From: an uncultured Muribaculaceae bacterium
GTDB taxonomy: Bacteria; Bacteroidota; Bacteroidia; Bacteroidales; Muribaculaceae
Direction: 5' to 3'
Assembly: GCA_905207535.1 (NCBI GenBank)
Contig: CAJLLX010000003.1
Span: 1 to 57,378, forward strand
DNA: 57,378 nt
Part shown: positions 24,949 through 33,693 of the stretch, in pieces
Position numbering within the stretch: the stretch's first letter is position 1
Layout: every line of letters starts with the position of its first letter
Position numbers and translations under genes: made by a program
The notes under the pieces: generated by a model
What the model saw: only the letters and a program-made list of their open reading frames with translations
Told to the model about the DNA's origin: nothing
The model's database searches: none

Positions 24949-26778
24949 CTATTTCACAAGGTTGTGACGGATCATGATGTCGGAGGTCCTTGCGGCATCC
25001 GACACATGGCGGCTGAGCCCCTCGGGGGCGCCTGTGGCATCGCCCTGCATGTTGCCGTTGAAATCGAAGGCGAAGCGCGGACTCTCGGGAGCGAGCGCCG
25101 AAAATCCCATGCCGCGCCAGCGGTAGGGAAGTCCCATCATGTCGAGCACGGTGGTGTAGACATCGGCCTGCCCCATCACGTCGCTGCGCACGCCGTGGAC
25201 CGGAGCATTCAGCACTATCAGGGGGATATAGCCGGCGGAGGCCACCAGGCGGCGCCCCTCGGCATCGTCGCGCAGCTCATGTCGCCACGAAGCGAGGGCC
25301 TCGTGATCGCCCAGGATCACTATCATGGTGCGGTCGGCGTCGCTGCGGCTGCGAATATAGTCGAGCAGACGCCCCAGGGCGCGGTCGGTATAGTGCACGG
25401 CGGTGAGATAGTCGGTGAGTTTCTCAGGATATTTGCCGGAGAAACTGATGGTGCGGTGATCGTCGGGAATCTTGAAGGGGTTATGGCAGCTGTAAGTGAC
25501 CAGTTGCACATAGGCTTTCTCCCCCTCGGGCCACACGTCGCCGCGCTGCATCTTGGCCACGGTCTGCTCCATGAGCGAGGCGTCGCTCAGACGTGCCGGG
25601 TGACCTATCCGCTCGGAGTTGTCCCACGAGTCGGCCATCTCCTGCCGGTCGATGCCGAAAGCGCGGGCTATCAGTCCCTGATTCCATGTCGAGGGTTTGT
25701 CGCCGCTGAAGAGATAGGTGGTGGCACCCTGCCGGCGCATGGCGTCGGGGAGGGCATGGAAGCGGTTGTCGGCATATTTCATGGAGTAGACCACATCGCG
25801 GGTGGGATACATCCCCGCCAGCATCAGCAGCTGGCCGTCGATGCTGCGGCCGTTGCCTACCTGCGAGAGCACATAGGGCGCATACCAGGTGGTGGCGGTG
25901 TCGGACATCGCCTTATTGAGTTCGGGCGTCAGCTCCTTCCCTTCGAGCGTGGCTCCCACGGGCCACGATTCGAGCGACTCGCAGAAGATCACCACAAGAT
26001 TATCGCGTTGCAGCGAGTCGGGTCTCTCTGCCGGCAGCGGCGAATGCATCATGCTGCTGAAACGCATGTGATCCTTGCTCCAGGTAGCTACGGCCTCCTG
26101 CTCGGCGGAGGTGAGAGAGGCTTCGTGCATCGACAGCTCGGCAGCAAGCGTGCCGAACACGGTGTAGACCACCGGCGGGGTGGTGGCGTAGTAGCACTCC
26201 CCTTTCAGCTTGGCCACATGAGCCCGGAGGCCGCCCGAGACGAGGGCCGTGAGGCACGATAGGAGTCCGAACACCAGGAGCGTCACAGCATAGGGTATCA
26301 GCCTCGGCTTTTGCTCGTCGCTGCCGCGCGAGGGGGTGACGAAGAGCACCACTGCCGTTATGGCCGGAAGGATGGCATAAAGCCAGCTCCACGAATCGTA
26401 GATACTGGCACGGAAATCCATCACCTGCCCCGCAAGCAGATAGCTCTCGGGAGGGATGGAGTTGAAATATGTGCGGCAATACATCAGGTTGGCTATCAGC
26501 AGCAGGTCCACCAGCGCCATGAGGGTGATCTGCGGCCATATGCGCCGCGTAAGCACCACAGGGAGCGCCATCAGGGTGCTCAGCGTCAGAGCGTTGACCC
26601 ATGTGCCGGCCATACCGAGGCCACGGAAAGTGGTCTGCGAGCACCAGAGCACATCGAAGGCCAGCACGGTAGCCAGACAGCATAGCCATACGACGGTGAA
26701 CCGCCTGGTCCACAGCGATTCAGGGAAAAGGAGCCGGAAAAACGCTCCAAAAGCTATATTTTTTTTCTTATATGCCAT
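24949..26778 (-). CDS. LtaS-like membrane phosphatase-superfamily protein (sulfatase fold)
   Basis: A 609-residue protein with about five N-terminal membrane segments and a large extracytoplasmic alkaline-phosphatase-superfamily domain (RDNLVVIFCESLESW, QVGNGRSIDGQLLMLAGMYP, YLFSGDKPSTWNQ, VILGDHEAL). Lipoteichoic-acid synthases have this shape, and in Gram-negative bacteria relatives transfer phosphoglycerol or phosphoethanolamine. Ser in GRSIDG may replace the usual Thr nucleophile. The ATG at 26778 was chosen because a TACCTTTG promoter element lies at 26841-26848 and the extra residues from 26988 do not look like protein. The acceptor is unknown. Confidence 0.8.
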   Translation of the reverse strand: MAYKKKNIAFGAFFRLLFPESLWTRRFTVVWLCCLATVLAFDVLWCSQTTFRGLGMAGTWVNALTLSTLMALPVVLTRRIWPQITLMALVDLLLIANLMYCRTYFNSIPPESYLLAGQVMDFRASIYDSWSWLYAILPAITAVVLFVTPSRGSDEQKPRLIPYAVTLLVFGLLSCLTALVSGGLRAHVAKLKGECYYATTPPVVYTVFGTLAAELSMHEASLTSAEQEAVATWSKDHMRFSSMMHSPLPAERPDSLQRDNLVVIFCESLESWPVGATLEGKELTPELNKAMSDTATTWYAPYVLSQVGNGRSIDGQLLMLAGMYPTRDVVYSMKYADNRFHALPDAMRRQGATTYLFSGDKPSTWNQGLIARAFGIDRQEMADSWDNSERIGHPARLSDASLMEQTVAKMQRGDVWPEGEKAYVQLVTYSCHNPFKIPDDHRTISFSGKYPEKLTDYLTAVHYTDRALGRLLDYIRSRSDADRTMIVILGDHEALASWRHELRDDAEGRRLVASAGYIPLIVLNAPVHGVRSDVMGQADVYTTVLDMMGLPYRWRGMGFSALAPESPRFAFDFNGNMQGDATGAPEGLSRHVSDAARTSDIMIRHNLVK

Positions 26779-26840
26779 TGTTTCGTTGAATTGATGCAAC
26801 ACTGCGACAAAACGTCCCCCCCTTCTCCCCTTCGTTTCCA

Positions 26841-26848
26841 CAAAGGTA
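26841..26848 (-). promoter_or_regulatory. -7 promoter element of the LtaS-like gene
   Basis: TACCTTTG is read on the - strand, 63 bases upstream of the chosen start. No clear -33 box was found. Confidence 0.5.
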
Positions 26849-27116
26849 AATAAAAAACCTTGATTTTTATGCCGGATACACAAGAAAGTCAATGCTCTGA
26901 CCGCATTTATCTCTGCCCTGCCCACCGACCCTCGAAATAATCCGACCCAAATCCGCGATTCCGACCGATTCCTGCCTGAGCTTTTCAACCTCCGGACGAA
27001 GCTTTTTTATTTGGCAGCCTCGGAAAATGACAGACAACCGCTGTATCCCAAAACAAATACAAATAAAAGTATTTTTCTTTATTGAAAAAACGTACACAGA
27101 GTTAGCAAAGTTTTTA

Positions 27117-27124
27117 TACCTTTG
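27117..27124 (+). promoter_or_regulatory. -7 promoter element of the helicase cassette
   Basis: TACCTTTG lies about 110 bases upstream of the helicase start, within AT-rich sequence. The -33 element is not clear. Confidence 0.5.
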
Positions 27125-27233
27125 TGTCAGATACAGCAGAGCAATCCTCGAAATTGCCCACAATCACATTATGCGCAATTTTTAGCCGCTTTGATACACC
27201 GAACATTCCTCTAACAGCCCCATTCTTCAGGTT

Positions 27234-29309
27234 ATGATCCAACTAACTTCTTCTCAGCAGGCAGCCATCGATGCTTTCAAGGCGTTCCTCAAGAGCGACG
27301 AGCAGGTGTTTATGCTCAGGGGCGCCGCCGGAACGGGCAAAACCACTCTTGTCGCAGAATTTCTGAAGATTCTTGATACCGCGAAACGTGCAAGCAAACT
27401 GATGGCTCCCACCGGCCGAGCGGCATATATCATCGGTCATAAAACCGGGAGGGAAGCCACTACAATTCATCGCGGGATTTACGGCCTGTCGAAATTGAAG
27501 TCTACAAGTAGCGACCATGAAGAAGAGGATTATGGCGGCTTACATCTCTGCTTTGGGCTAAGCAAAAATGATGACCCGCTCAGCGAAGTATATTTTGTAG
27601 ACGAGTCTTCGATGGTGTCGGATTCATTTTCCGAAAATGAAGCTTTCTCTTTTGGCTCGGGATGCCTGCTGACCGACCTCTTTGAATATGCCTGTGGACG
27701 AAAGATTGTGTTCATTGGCGATTACGCCCAGCTACCACCCGTGGGCATGAATTTCTCGCCGGCCCTCGACAAAGACTATATCGAAAATAAGTTTGGCTGC
27801 AAGGTGAGAGATGTCACCCTTCGTGAAGTGATGCGCCAGGCGGCCGGCAGCGTCATGCTGTCAAATGCAGCTAAAATCCGCGAGAACATAGAGAATAAAA
27901 CATTCATCGAGTTTAAGCTTGACAACGGAGCCGACACCGCATCGGAGGACGACGACCTGCTAAAGCCATATTTTGAATTATCGCCGGAGAAGCCGGGGGT
28001 AAGGTCGGCCATCATTGCCTACAGCAACAAGCAGGCATTGGATTACAACCTCGCCGTGCGCCGTCATTACTACGGGGAGGAAGCTCCGCGCCTGATGCAC
28101 GGTGACCTGCTGATGGTGTGCCGCAACAATTATGCTTATGCGTATGAATTGTTTAACGGCAATATCGTACAGGTAGAGGCATGCCAGCCCGACGACGAAG
28201 TGGAGCGCCGCAATGTGCGGGTGAAACTGGGCCGCGACAGGATTGAATCGGTAGAACTCATATTTCGCAAAGCCACCATACGGTTTGCCCACAACGGGCA
28301 GGCGGCTTCGCTCAGTGTCATGTTGCTCGACAACTTTCTTGACGACAAATCAGGCTCGGTCGGCGGACTGCTGGCGCGTGCCCTGATCGCGGATTTCAAC
28401 AACAGGCTGCCCGACAATCTGAAGACCCGCCACAATGAAATACGACGCTTGTTGCGCTCCAAAGGCCCTCTCACCGCCGAGCAAAAGGAACTTTGCAAGG
28501 TCTATAACGAGCGGATGCTCAAGGATCCCTATTACAACGCCTTGATATGCAAATATGGCTACGCCATGACATGCCATAAGGCGCAGGGCGGCGAGTGGGA
28601 CAATGTTTTTGTCGACATGTGCCGCTTCGGGGGCACAGCCAACGAAGACTACTTCCGTTGGGCATACACGGCATTGACACGTGCGAGCAAAAAAATCTGG
28701 CATTACCGCAGTCCCGATTTCAACTATATCAGCAATCTTGTGGTAGAGGAGATCAAGCCCTCATCAAGAATCCAGGTCAGCAACTATTCAGGCGATGCCG
28801 ATTTCCTCGATGCCCGATTTAAGCGTATCCTGACGCGTGCGCAGGAGGCGGGGCTGCAAGTGGCGGAAGACCGCTCAAAATCCTATCAGCATATCATCAC
28901 ATTTACCGACGACAAATCTGATACCGCCACCTTTCAGCTGTGGTACAATGCCAAAGGATACAGCGCCAAGGACATCCTCATATCATCTACCTCCGAAGAG
29001 CTGTTATCGCTCTGTCGCCCGATAATCGATGCGTCGTATGCGCCGGATAGCGTCCCCTTCTCTGCCCCCGGCAGGCCTTTCGCCGAGAAACTCGTAGCCT
29101 TCATCCGCAGTCAGCTCGAGGAAACCGACATTCAGCTTCTTGATATCAGGCAGGATAGCTATCAAGACATGTTTCATCTCAAAACCGATGGCATTGCACA
29201 GGTTGGACTCTTTTATACCGACAAAGGCAACTACACATACATGCGGCTGACCAGTTCGCTTGGTCCGCTGGATACAAAACTCCAAAATTTCCGCAACCGT
29301 TTCATCTAA
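27234..29309 (+). CDS. RecD/Dda-like SF1 DNA helicase
   Basis: A 691-residue ATPase. The Walker A motif GAAGTGKTT (~30-38) and the DEXX-type YFVDESSMVS are followed by FIGDYAQLPPVG, a VMRQ motif, and the C-terminal helicase motifs MTCHKAQGGEWDNVFVD and YTALTRASKKI. It belongs with RecD2/Dda/AAA_30-type 5'-3' helicases. The last ~180 residues, after the helicase core, form an extra domain I do not recognise. A TPR/OB-domain gene follows after 10 bases in the same direction. The pair looks like an accessory cassette rather than housekeeping recD. Confidence 0.85.
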   Translation: MIQLTSSQQAAIDAFKAFLKSDEQVFMLRGAAGTGKTTLVAEFLKILDTAKRASKLMAPTGRAAYIIGHKTGREATTIHRGIYGLSKLKSTSSDHEEEDYGGLHLCFGLSKNDDPLSEVYFVDESSMVSDSFSENEAFSFGSGCLLTDLFEYACGRKIVFIGDYAQLPPVGMNFSPALDKDYIENKFGCKVRDVTLREVMRQAAGSVMLSNAAKIRENIENKTFIEFKLDNGADTASEDDDLLKPYFELSPEKPGVRSAIIAYSNKQALDYNLAVRRHYYGEEAPRLMHGDLLMVCRNNYAYAYELFNGNIVQVEACQPDDEVERRNVRVKLGRDRIESVELIFRKATIRFAHNGQAASLSVMLLDNFLDDKSGSVGGLLARALIADFNNRLPDNLKTRHNEIRRLLRSKGPLTAEQKELCKVYNERMLKDPYYNALICKYGYAMTCHKAQGGEWDNVFVDMCRFGGTANEDYFRWAYTALTRASKKIWHYRSPDFNYISNLVVEEIKPSSRIQVSNYSGDADFLDARFKRILTRAQEAGLQVAEDRSKSYQHIITFTDDKSDTATFQLWYNAKGYSAKDILISSTSEELLSLCRPIIDASYAPDSVPFSAPGRPFAEKLVAFIRSQLEETDIQLLDIRQDSYQDMFHLKTDGIAQVGLFYTDKGNYTYMRLTSSLGPLDTKLQNFRNRFI

Positions 29310-29319
29310 TCCATCAATC

Positions 29320-30945
29320 ATGACTATCAGAGAAATTACAGCATTGCGCAGATCAGGCCAACTTTCTGAAGCATTACAAGCGGCAGAAGCCGAATTTGCC
29401 CAAAATGCCAATAAATTCACCGCAGGAGCGCTCTTCTGGTGCCTCAACGACCTGCTGAAGCAGCCCGAAGGGGAAGTGGACATCCCGTCGACCGTGGAGC
29501 GCATGAGATCGCTCTACAACGACCACTGCGCCGGCGATGAATATATGCAGAAATCCCTTGCCTCGGCCGAGAGGCGTGTTCTCCCTCATTTCCAAGAGAT
29601 TAGCACCGCCGTAGATGGCGCTAAAAACGGGGGCGACGCCCGCGCCGCTCACCGTCTGGTCTCAGGATGGTACAATGCCGGCGAACTTGACCCGTCGCTT
29701 TACCCGCAATTCGGCTGGCTGACATATTATGCTCTCAAGCAGACCAATCTCAACGACACTCAGGCCCGCAAACTCCTACTCAACCAATATATAAAGCTCG
29801 ACCTGCCCAAGCCGTCTGCCCTTCATTCGCTCATACTCAGCGAAGCTGTAAAGGTAGAGAAAACAACCCCGCTGCAATTTCGCATCCGCGACTTCGTGCG
29901 CCTCTGGGGTCTTGAAAACCTCCGCGATGAGGACTGGGAGCAATTTCATACCGACGACGGCAACACCTTGTCGTCGCTCGTGGAAAAGCTCATCAGTGTC
30001 TATGCACGTGAACTAAAGACCGACCATGTGGCATCTCCCGACGATTTCAGCCAACTGGTTGACAAGGCCCTCGTGGCTTTCCCGCAGAATCAATACCTAC
30101 CTCTGTATATGGCCATTGTGCTCACCTCTCAGGGGAAGGGCGACGAAGCTCTGGCATATTTCAGGAATATGATTCTCAAGTCTCCCTCCAAGTTCTTCCT
30201 GTGGAATCAGGCCGCCGATCTTGTCGAAGACACCGATACCAAAATCGGCCTGATCTGCCGGGCCCTTTCCTGCGGTGCCGACGATAAATTTATTGGGAAA
30301 ATACAGCTGAGACTCGCATCGCTGTTGATTGAGAAAGGGATGCTGTCACAAGCCAAATATCAGCTTGAAAAGCACCGCGCCACCTACCAAAACAACGGCT
30401 GGAATCTTAAACCCGAATTCTGGGAGCTCTTCAATAAGGTGGCATCCGCCGACGCTGCCACCACCGACGCCGACGTTTTCGCGGAGTATTCCGCCAAAGC
30501 AGATGAATTTATCTACAGCTCCTTCCCCACTCTCCTGGCAGTAAAAGTGGGCGAGTCGCAGAGCGACGACCGCAATCATCCCGGCAGAAAAATCACCACA
30601 TTGATTCTCCGCACGGAAAAATCCACCTTGCGGTTGCGAAAACCGGCCAAGTATGGTCTGCCGAGGCGCATCCCCAATGGCACAGCTTTCGACGTAAAGG
30701 TGCAAGACGACAAAATCGTGTGGATCAAGCCCCGCACATCCCCTGTAATCACCGCCTGGCTGAAAGAGCACACAGGTGAAGTGCATCTGCGCACTGACCG
30801 CAACGGCCACAGCTACACAATGATTTCCGGATCCTACGTCGGCGAAAAGCTCCTTAAAGGCATCAGCGAAGGCTCCCGCATAAAAGTCTTGTCGATACGC
30901 CAATCCGACGGCCGCTGGTCCGCCATCGCCCTGTTGGAGCACTAA
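29320..30945 (+). CDS. TPR-like protein with C-terminal OB/S1-CSD-like domains
   Basis: A 541-residue soluble protein. Residues ~1-390 are helical with TPR-like repeats (REITALRRSGQLSEALQAAE; QYLPLYMAIVLTSQGKGDEALAYFRNMI). The last ~125 residues are beta-rich and look like two small OB or cold-shock folds (GTAFDVKVQDDKIVWIKP; TGEVHLRTDRNGHSYTMISG then GSRIKVLSIRQSDGRWSAIAL). From memory this resembles the TPR plus S1/CSD layout described for TOTE conflict systems (DUF7017-like); that needs an HMM search. The ATG at 29320 was chosen because it follows the helicase stop by 10 bases; the longer start at 29260 overlaps it. Confidence 0.7.
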   Translation: MTIREITALRRSGQLSEALQAAEAEFAQNANKFTAGALFWCLNDLLKQPEGEVDIPSTVERMRSLYNDHCAGDEYMQKSLASAERRVLPHFQEISTAVDGAKNGGDARAAHRLVSGWYNAGELDPSLYPQFGWLTYYALKQTNLNDTQARKLLLNQYIKLDLPKPSALHSLILSEAVKVEKTTPLQFRIRDFVRLWGLENLRDEDWEQFHTDDGNTLSSLVEKLISVYARELKTDHVASPDDFSQLVDKALVAFPQNQYLPLYMAIVLTSQGKGDEALAYFRNMILKSPSKFFLWNQAADLVEDTDTKIGLICRALSCGADDKFIGKIQLRLASLLIEKGMLSQAKYQLEKHRATYQNNGWNLKPEFWELFNKVASADAATTDADVFAEYSAKADEFIYSSFPTLLAVKVGESQSDDRNHPGRKITTLILRTEKSTLRLRKPAKYGLPRRIPNGTAFDVKVQDDKIVWIKPRTSPVITAWLKEHTGEVHLRTDRNGHSYTMISGSYVGEKLLKGISEGSRIKVLSIRQSDGRWSAIALLEH

Positions 30946-31051
30946 ACCCCATCCTATGCAACGCCCCAATGCCGCCTTGATGCATCGCGCTGTGATACAG
31001 CAAAAAATGCGAAGAAACACAATATTTTAACACGGTGGGCGGCATTTTACT

Positions 31052-31082
31052 TTTGTTGCATGAAAAATTATTACTAATTTTG
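31052..31082 (+). promoter_or_regulatory. Canonical Bacteroidota promoter
   Basis: TTTG (31052-31055), a 19-base spacer and TAATTTTG (31075-31082) match the consensus exactly. It drives the small secreted protein starting at 31136. Confidence 0.75.
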
Positions 31083-31135
31083 CACTGCCCTACGGCCGGA
31101 TGCGGCCGGATGCGGCACACGGATTAATAAAAAAG

Positions 31136-31477
31136 ATGAAATTCTACCGCACAATGATGCTTGCCCTGTGTATGGGAGCCGCAGCGCTTATGAGCGATGC
31201 GACCGGGGCATCGCGCGCTGTGTGGGAGGATGTTACTTCGCCGCGTCCCGAGGTGGTGCAGTCGCTCGACGAGAGCGATGCCGATGTGGCCATCCTCGTA
31301 GCCGACGGCTACATCTATCTTACCACCGAGAAGACCGTCACCATCAAAATCTTCTCGATCCTGGGACAACTCATCAGCCAGGACACCCTGCGGCCCGGCA
31401 CCCACCGCATCAAGCTCGCCTCGCGCGGTATCTACATCCTCCGCGCCGGCTCCACCACCCGCCGCATCACCCTCTGA
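31136..31477 (+). CDS. Small secreted protein with T9SS-like C-terminal domain
   Basis: A 113-residue protein with a signal peptide (MKFYRTMMLALCMGAAALMS). The C-terminal ~65 residues follow the pattern of type-A type IX secretion sorting domains: TVTIKIFSILGQLISQDTL, then RPGTHRIKLASRGIYILRAG and TTRRITL. Nothing but a short linker lies between signal and domain, so there is no cargo. It may be a processed fragment, a decoy or a small surface protein. The start at 31136 follows a canonical promoter by 54 bases. Confidence 0.65.
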   Translation: MKFYRTMMLALCMGAAALMSDATGASRAVWEDVTSPRPEVVQSLDESDADVAILVADGYIYLTTEKTVTIKIFSILGQLISQDTLRPGTHRIKLASRGIYILRAGSTTRRITL

Positions 31478-31568
31478 CGCCCGGGGATACAGGATCATTC
31501 CCGGCAGTAGGGGCGCAAAATATGGGTCAGCGGATTTTTCGGGTGGATGACGTGGTAAACATCGGCTT

Positions 31569-31601
31569 CATGATCAAAGCTAAAGCTTTGATAACTAAAA
31601 A
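31569..31601 (+). repeat. Dispersed 33-base repeat with inner palindrome, copy 1
   Basis: These 33 bases recur exactly, in reverse orientation, at 57205-57237. The core is the inverted repeat ATCAAAGC-TAAA-GCTTTGAT. Both copies lie near a GGCAGTAGGGGCGC block in a gap between genes, so they may be parts of a small non-coding repeat family of this genome. Confidence 0.75.
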
Positions 31602-31660
31602 AACTTTACATAAGAGAGGAGGAAATATTGCGCCCCTACCGTTGATGACATCCTCCCTTA

Positions 31661-31720
31661 TTTATATTCACATTGATTCTTTTATATTTACATTGATCAT
31701 TTTATATTTACATTGATCAT
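31661..31720. repeat. Three tandem copies of a 20-base unit
   Basis: The unit TTTATATTTACATTGATCAT occurs twice exactly (31681-31700, 31701-31720) and once with two changes (31661-31680). Confidence 0.9.
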
Positions 31721-31744
31721 TTGTAACAGCAATAGACGAAACGA

Positions 31745-31782
31745 CGCCGGCGCCCTGTGATTGCGGTCACGGGGCGCCGGCG
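31745..31782 (-). terminator. Intrinsic terminator of the META-domain gene
   Basis: A GC-rich 16-base stem (CGCCGGCGCCCTGTGA / TCACGGGGCGCCGGCG, one mismatch) with a 6-base loop lies 23 bases beyond the stop codon on the - strand. Confidence 0.7.
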
Positions 31783-31804
31783 GGTTATGTTGCGATGTTA
31801 AGGG

Positions 31805-32623
31805 TTACTTCTCGAGGAGGAGGAGGAGGTTGTCGTCCTTGTCGTAGAAGCCTATGCCGCCCGAAGCGAGCTGGCCGAAGGAGGCTACGCGGGGAAGCAG
31901 CTCCTGAAGGGCACGCTCCACAGCGTTGTCGGGGCAGGCCATGCGGGTGCTGGCTGCGGGACCAAAGGTGAAGGTCTGGCCGTCAAGGTCATAGTGGCCC
32001 ATCAGATTGTTGCAATCGGTGGTAGCCGAGTAGGAGTTGGCGTCGTCGGGGTTGCCGCCGAAAGTGAATACATAAGGTGCGCCGGGCAGCGAGTCGGTGG
32101 GAGCACCGTTGATCTCGCGGATGTTCCAGTCGCCGCGAAGCAGAGCGGCCTTGATAGCCGGGTCGCGGCGCTGCAGGAGCACCATAGTCTTGCCGTCGGC
32201 ATTGGTCAGGGCTATCTGTTTGCCGCCGTCCTCAGCCTTGTAGCCTTTCACAGTGTTGAGCGCTCCGAGGAGTGCATTTTCCACTGTCATATCGGGGCAC
32301 ATCATCATGGTGGATCCTACCTTGCCGAGGTCGAGAGTGCCGGGAGCTGAGGTGGTGGAGAAGCGTCCTGTGAGCATGTTGCACGATGCGTTGCCGTAGA
32401 GCTCGCCGGTGGTGGTGTTGAAGCCGATATATGTGGTTTCCTTCGCCTCAGGCGACGAGATCGGCTCGCCGTCGATAGCCACCACGCTCCAGTCGCCGTT
32501 GAGGCTGGAGAGGGCGGGAGCCGGAGCAACATTCTTCGACGATGAGCAGGAGCTCAGCGCCGGAATCATAGCAGCTGCAGCCGCTACGGCCGCTGCTGCG
32601 CAGATGTTGGAAAATTTGTTCAT
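31805..32623 (-). CDS. Lipoprotein with two META (HslJ-like) domains
   Basis: A 272-residue lipoprotein. The signal peptide ends IPALSSCSSS. Two META domains follow: SLNGDWSVVAIDGEPIS with NASCNMLTGRF, and LRGDWNIREINGAPTDS with TTDCNNLMGHY. Each ends in the usual MMCPDM/MACPDN Cys-Pro stretch followed by an amphipathic segment. HslJ-type proteins are envelope-stress or heat-shock-linked proteins of unclear mechanism. The start at 32623 was chosen because it gives a normal signal peptide; the longer start at 32722 overlaps the end of parB. Confidence 0.85.
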   Translation of the reverse strand: MNKFSNICAAAAVAAAAAMIPALSSCSSSKNVAPAPALSSLNGDWSVVAIDGEPISSPEAKETTYIGFNTTTGELYGNASCNMLTGRFSTTSAPGTLDLGKVGSTMMMCPDMTVENALLGALNTVKGYKAEDGGKQIALTNADGKTMVLLQRRDPAIKAALLRGDWNIREINGAPTDSLPGAPYVFTFGGNPDDANSYSATTDCNNLMGHYDLDGQTFTFGPAASTRMACPDNAVERALQELLPRVASFGQLASGGIGFYDKDDNLLLLLEK

Positions 32624-32718
32624 ACGTTTCAATGTGTTGAGTTTTTTTTTATTATTCCATTTTCTCAATGTGTATAACAAACGACAGCACAAAAATGTTA
32701 CGCACTGATGCGTCAATC

Positions 32719-33621
32719 TCACTGCTGCTGTCCCTGACCGTGGAGCGTATCAAAGATGGTGATGAGCCTCGTGAGGTCCTCCTCGTTGCTGAAAGAGAAG
32801 GTGATGGCCCCGCGTCCGCGGCGGTCGCACGAAAATTTCACCGGGGTGTGAAATGTGTTGCTCAGATGTCGGCGCAGCAGGTCGAAATCGTGATTGGCAT
32901 ACGGCTTGGCGCCCTTGGAGGCGACATCCTCCTTCCCCTGCTCCTTGCCCTGCTGCATGGCCTTGGCCATCTCCTCAACCTTGCGCACCGAGAGGCCCTC
33001 CTTGAGGATGAGCTTGTAGAGCTTGAGCTGCAACGAAGGATCTTCGATGCTCACCAGGGCGCGGGCATGGCCCATGTCCACCAGGCGGTCGCGCAGTCCG
33101 AGCTGCACCTCGGCCGGAAGGCGGAGCAGACGCAGGAAGTTGGCCACTGTGGCGCGTTTCTTGCCTATGCGCTCCGACAGCCGCTCCTGGGTGAGGTTGT
33201 ACTGGTCGATAAGCTTGCGGAATGTGAGCGCGATCTCTATGGCGTTGAGGTCCTCGCGCTGTATATTCTCGATGAGAGCCATCTCGGTGAGCTCGCTGTC
33301 GGAAGCGGTGCGGATATAAGCGGGCACCGACTCCAGTCCGGCCAGCCGTGCGGCACGGAAGCGTCGTTCGCCGGCGATGATCTGATAAGAGTCGGGGCCT
33401 GTCTTGCGCAGCGACAGGGGCTGTATGATGCCTAATTCGCGGATAGAGGCGGCCAGCTCCTCGAGCGACTCGTCGGAGAAAGTGGTACGGGGCTGCGAGG
33501 GGTTGGGAGAGATTTTGTCAAGCGCTATTTCATTGATTGCCGATGATCCCCTCGCCGGGGTATCGTCCATGGAGATGAGCGAATCGAGGCCTCGCCCGAG
33601 GGCGCTTCTGCGTGGTTGCAT
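32719..33621 (-). CDS. parB: ParB/Spo0J chromosome partition protein
   Basis: A 300-residue DNA-binding CTPase. Landmarks are RRSALGRGLDSLI at the N-terminus, the CTP-binding IIAGERRFRAARLAG, ENIQREDLNAIEIALTF, and the helix-turn-helix segment LSERIGKKRATVANFLRLL. It loads on parS and spreads on DNA to recruit ParA and SMC. It lies 72 bases downstream of parA in the same direction, the standard pairing. Candidate half-sites of parS type occur upstream of parA. Confidence 0.95.
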   Translation of the reverse strand: MQPRRSALGRGLDSLISMDDTPARGSSAINEIALDKISPNPSQPRTTFSDESLEELAASIRELGIIQPLSLRKTGPDSYQIIAGERRFRAARLAGLESVPAYIRTASDSELTEMALIENIQREDLNAIEIALTFRKLIDQYNLTQERLSERIGKKRATVANFLRLLRLPAEVQLGLRDRLVDMGHARALVSIEDPSLQLKLYKLILKEGLSVRKVEEMAKAMQQGKEQGKEDVASKGAKPYANHDFDLLRRHLSNTFHTPVKFSCDRRGRGAITFSFSNEEDLTRLITIFDTLHGQGQQQ

Positions 33622-33693
33622 ATTGAAATCTTACAGAATGGTGAGTATGGATGAAAGAGAATTGCGGGAGGGAGAGGGAGCTTTCGCGTTGCG

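Larger units (their letters stand above)
26779..27233. other. Divergent intergenic region
   Basis: This 455-base, AT-rich gap lies between divergent genes. It holds the promoter elements at 26841-26848 (-) and 27117-27124 (+). No convincing gene was found; a 98-codon reading frame on the - strand (26867-27163) has poor codon use and no family likeness. Confidence 0.6.
31478..31804. other. Repeat-rich intergenic region
   Basis: This 327-base gap holds no convincing gene. It contains GGCAGTAGGGGCGC (31503-31516), the dispersed palindromic repeat (31569-31601), the reversed GCGCCCCTACC (31631-31641), a 20-base tandem repeat (31661-31720) and a terminator (31745-31782). Confidence 0.7.

Noticed and set aside
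24943..26262. A 439-codon open frame opposite the LtaS-like gene
   Set aside because: The - strand has membrane segments and sulfatase-fold motifs; the + frame has no start context or recognisable domain.
26867..27163. A 98-codon frame in the AT-rich gap between the LtaS-like and helicase genes
   Set aside because: No family likeness, poor codon use, and it spans divergent promoter elements.
31661..31720. A CRISPR array
   Set aside because: The units are direct tandem copies without spacers, and no cas genes are present in the window.
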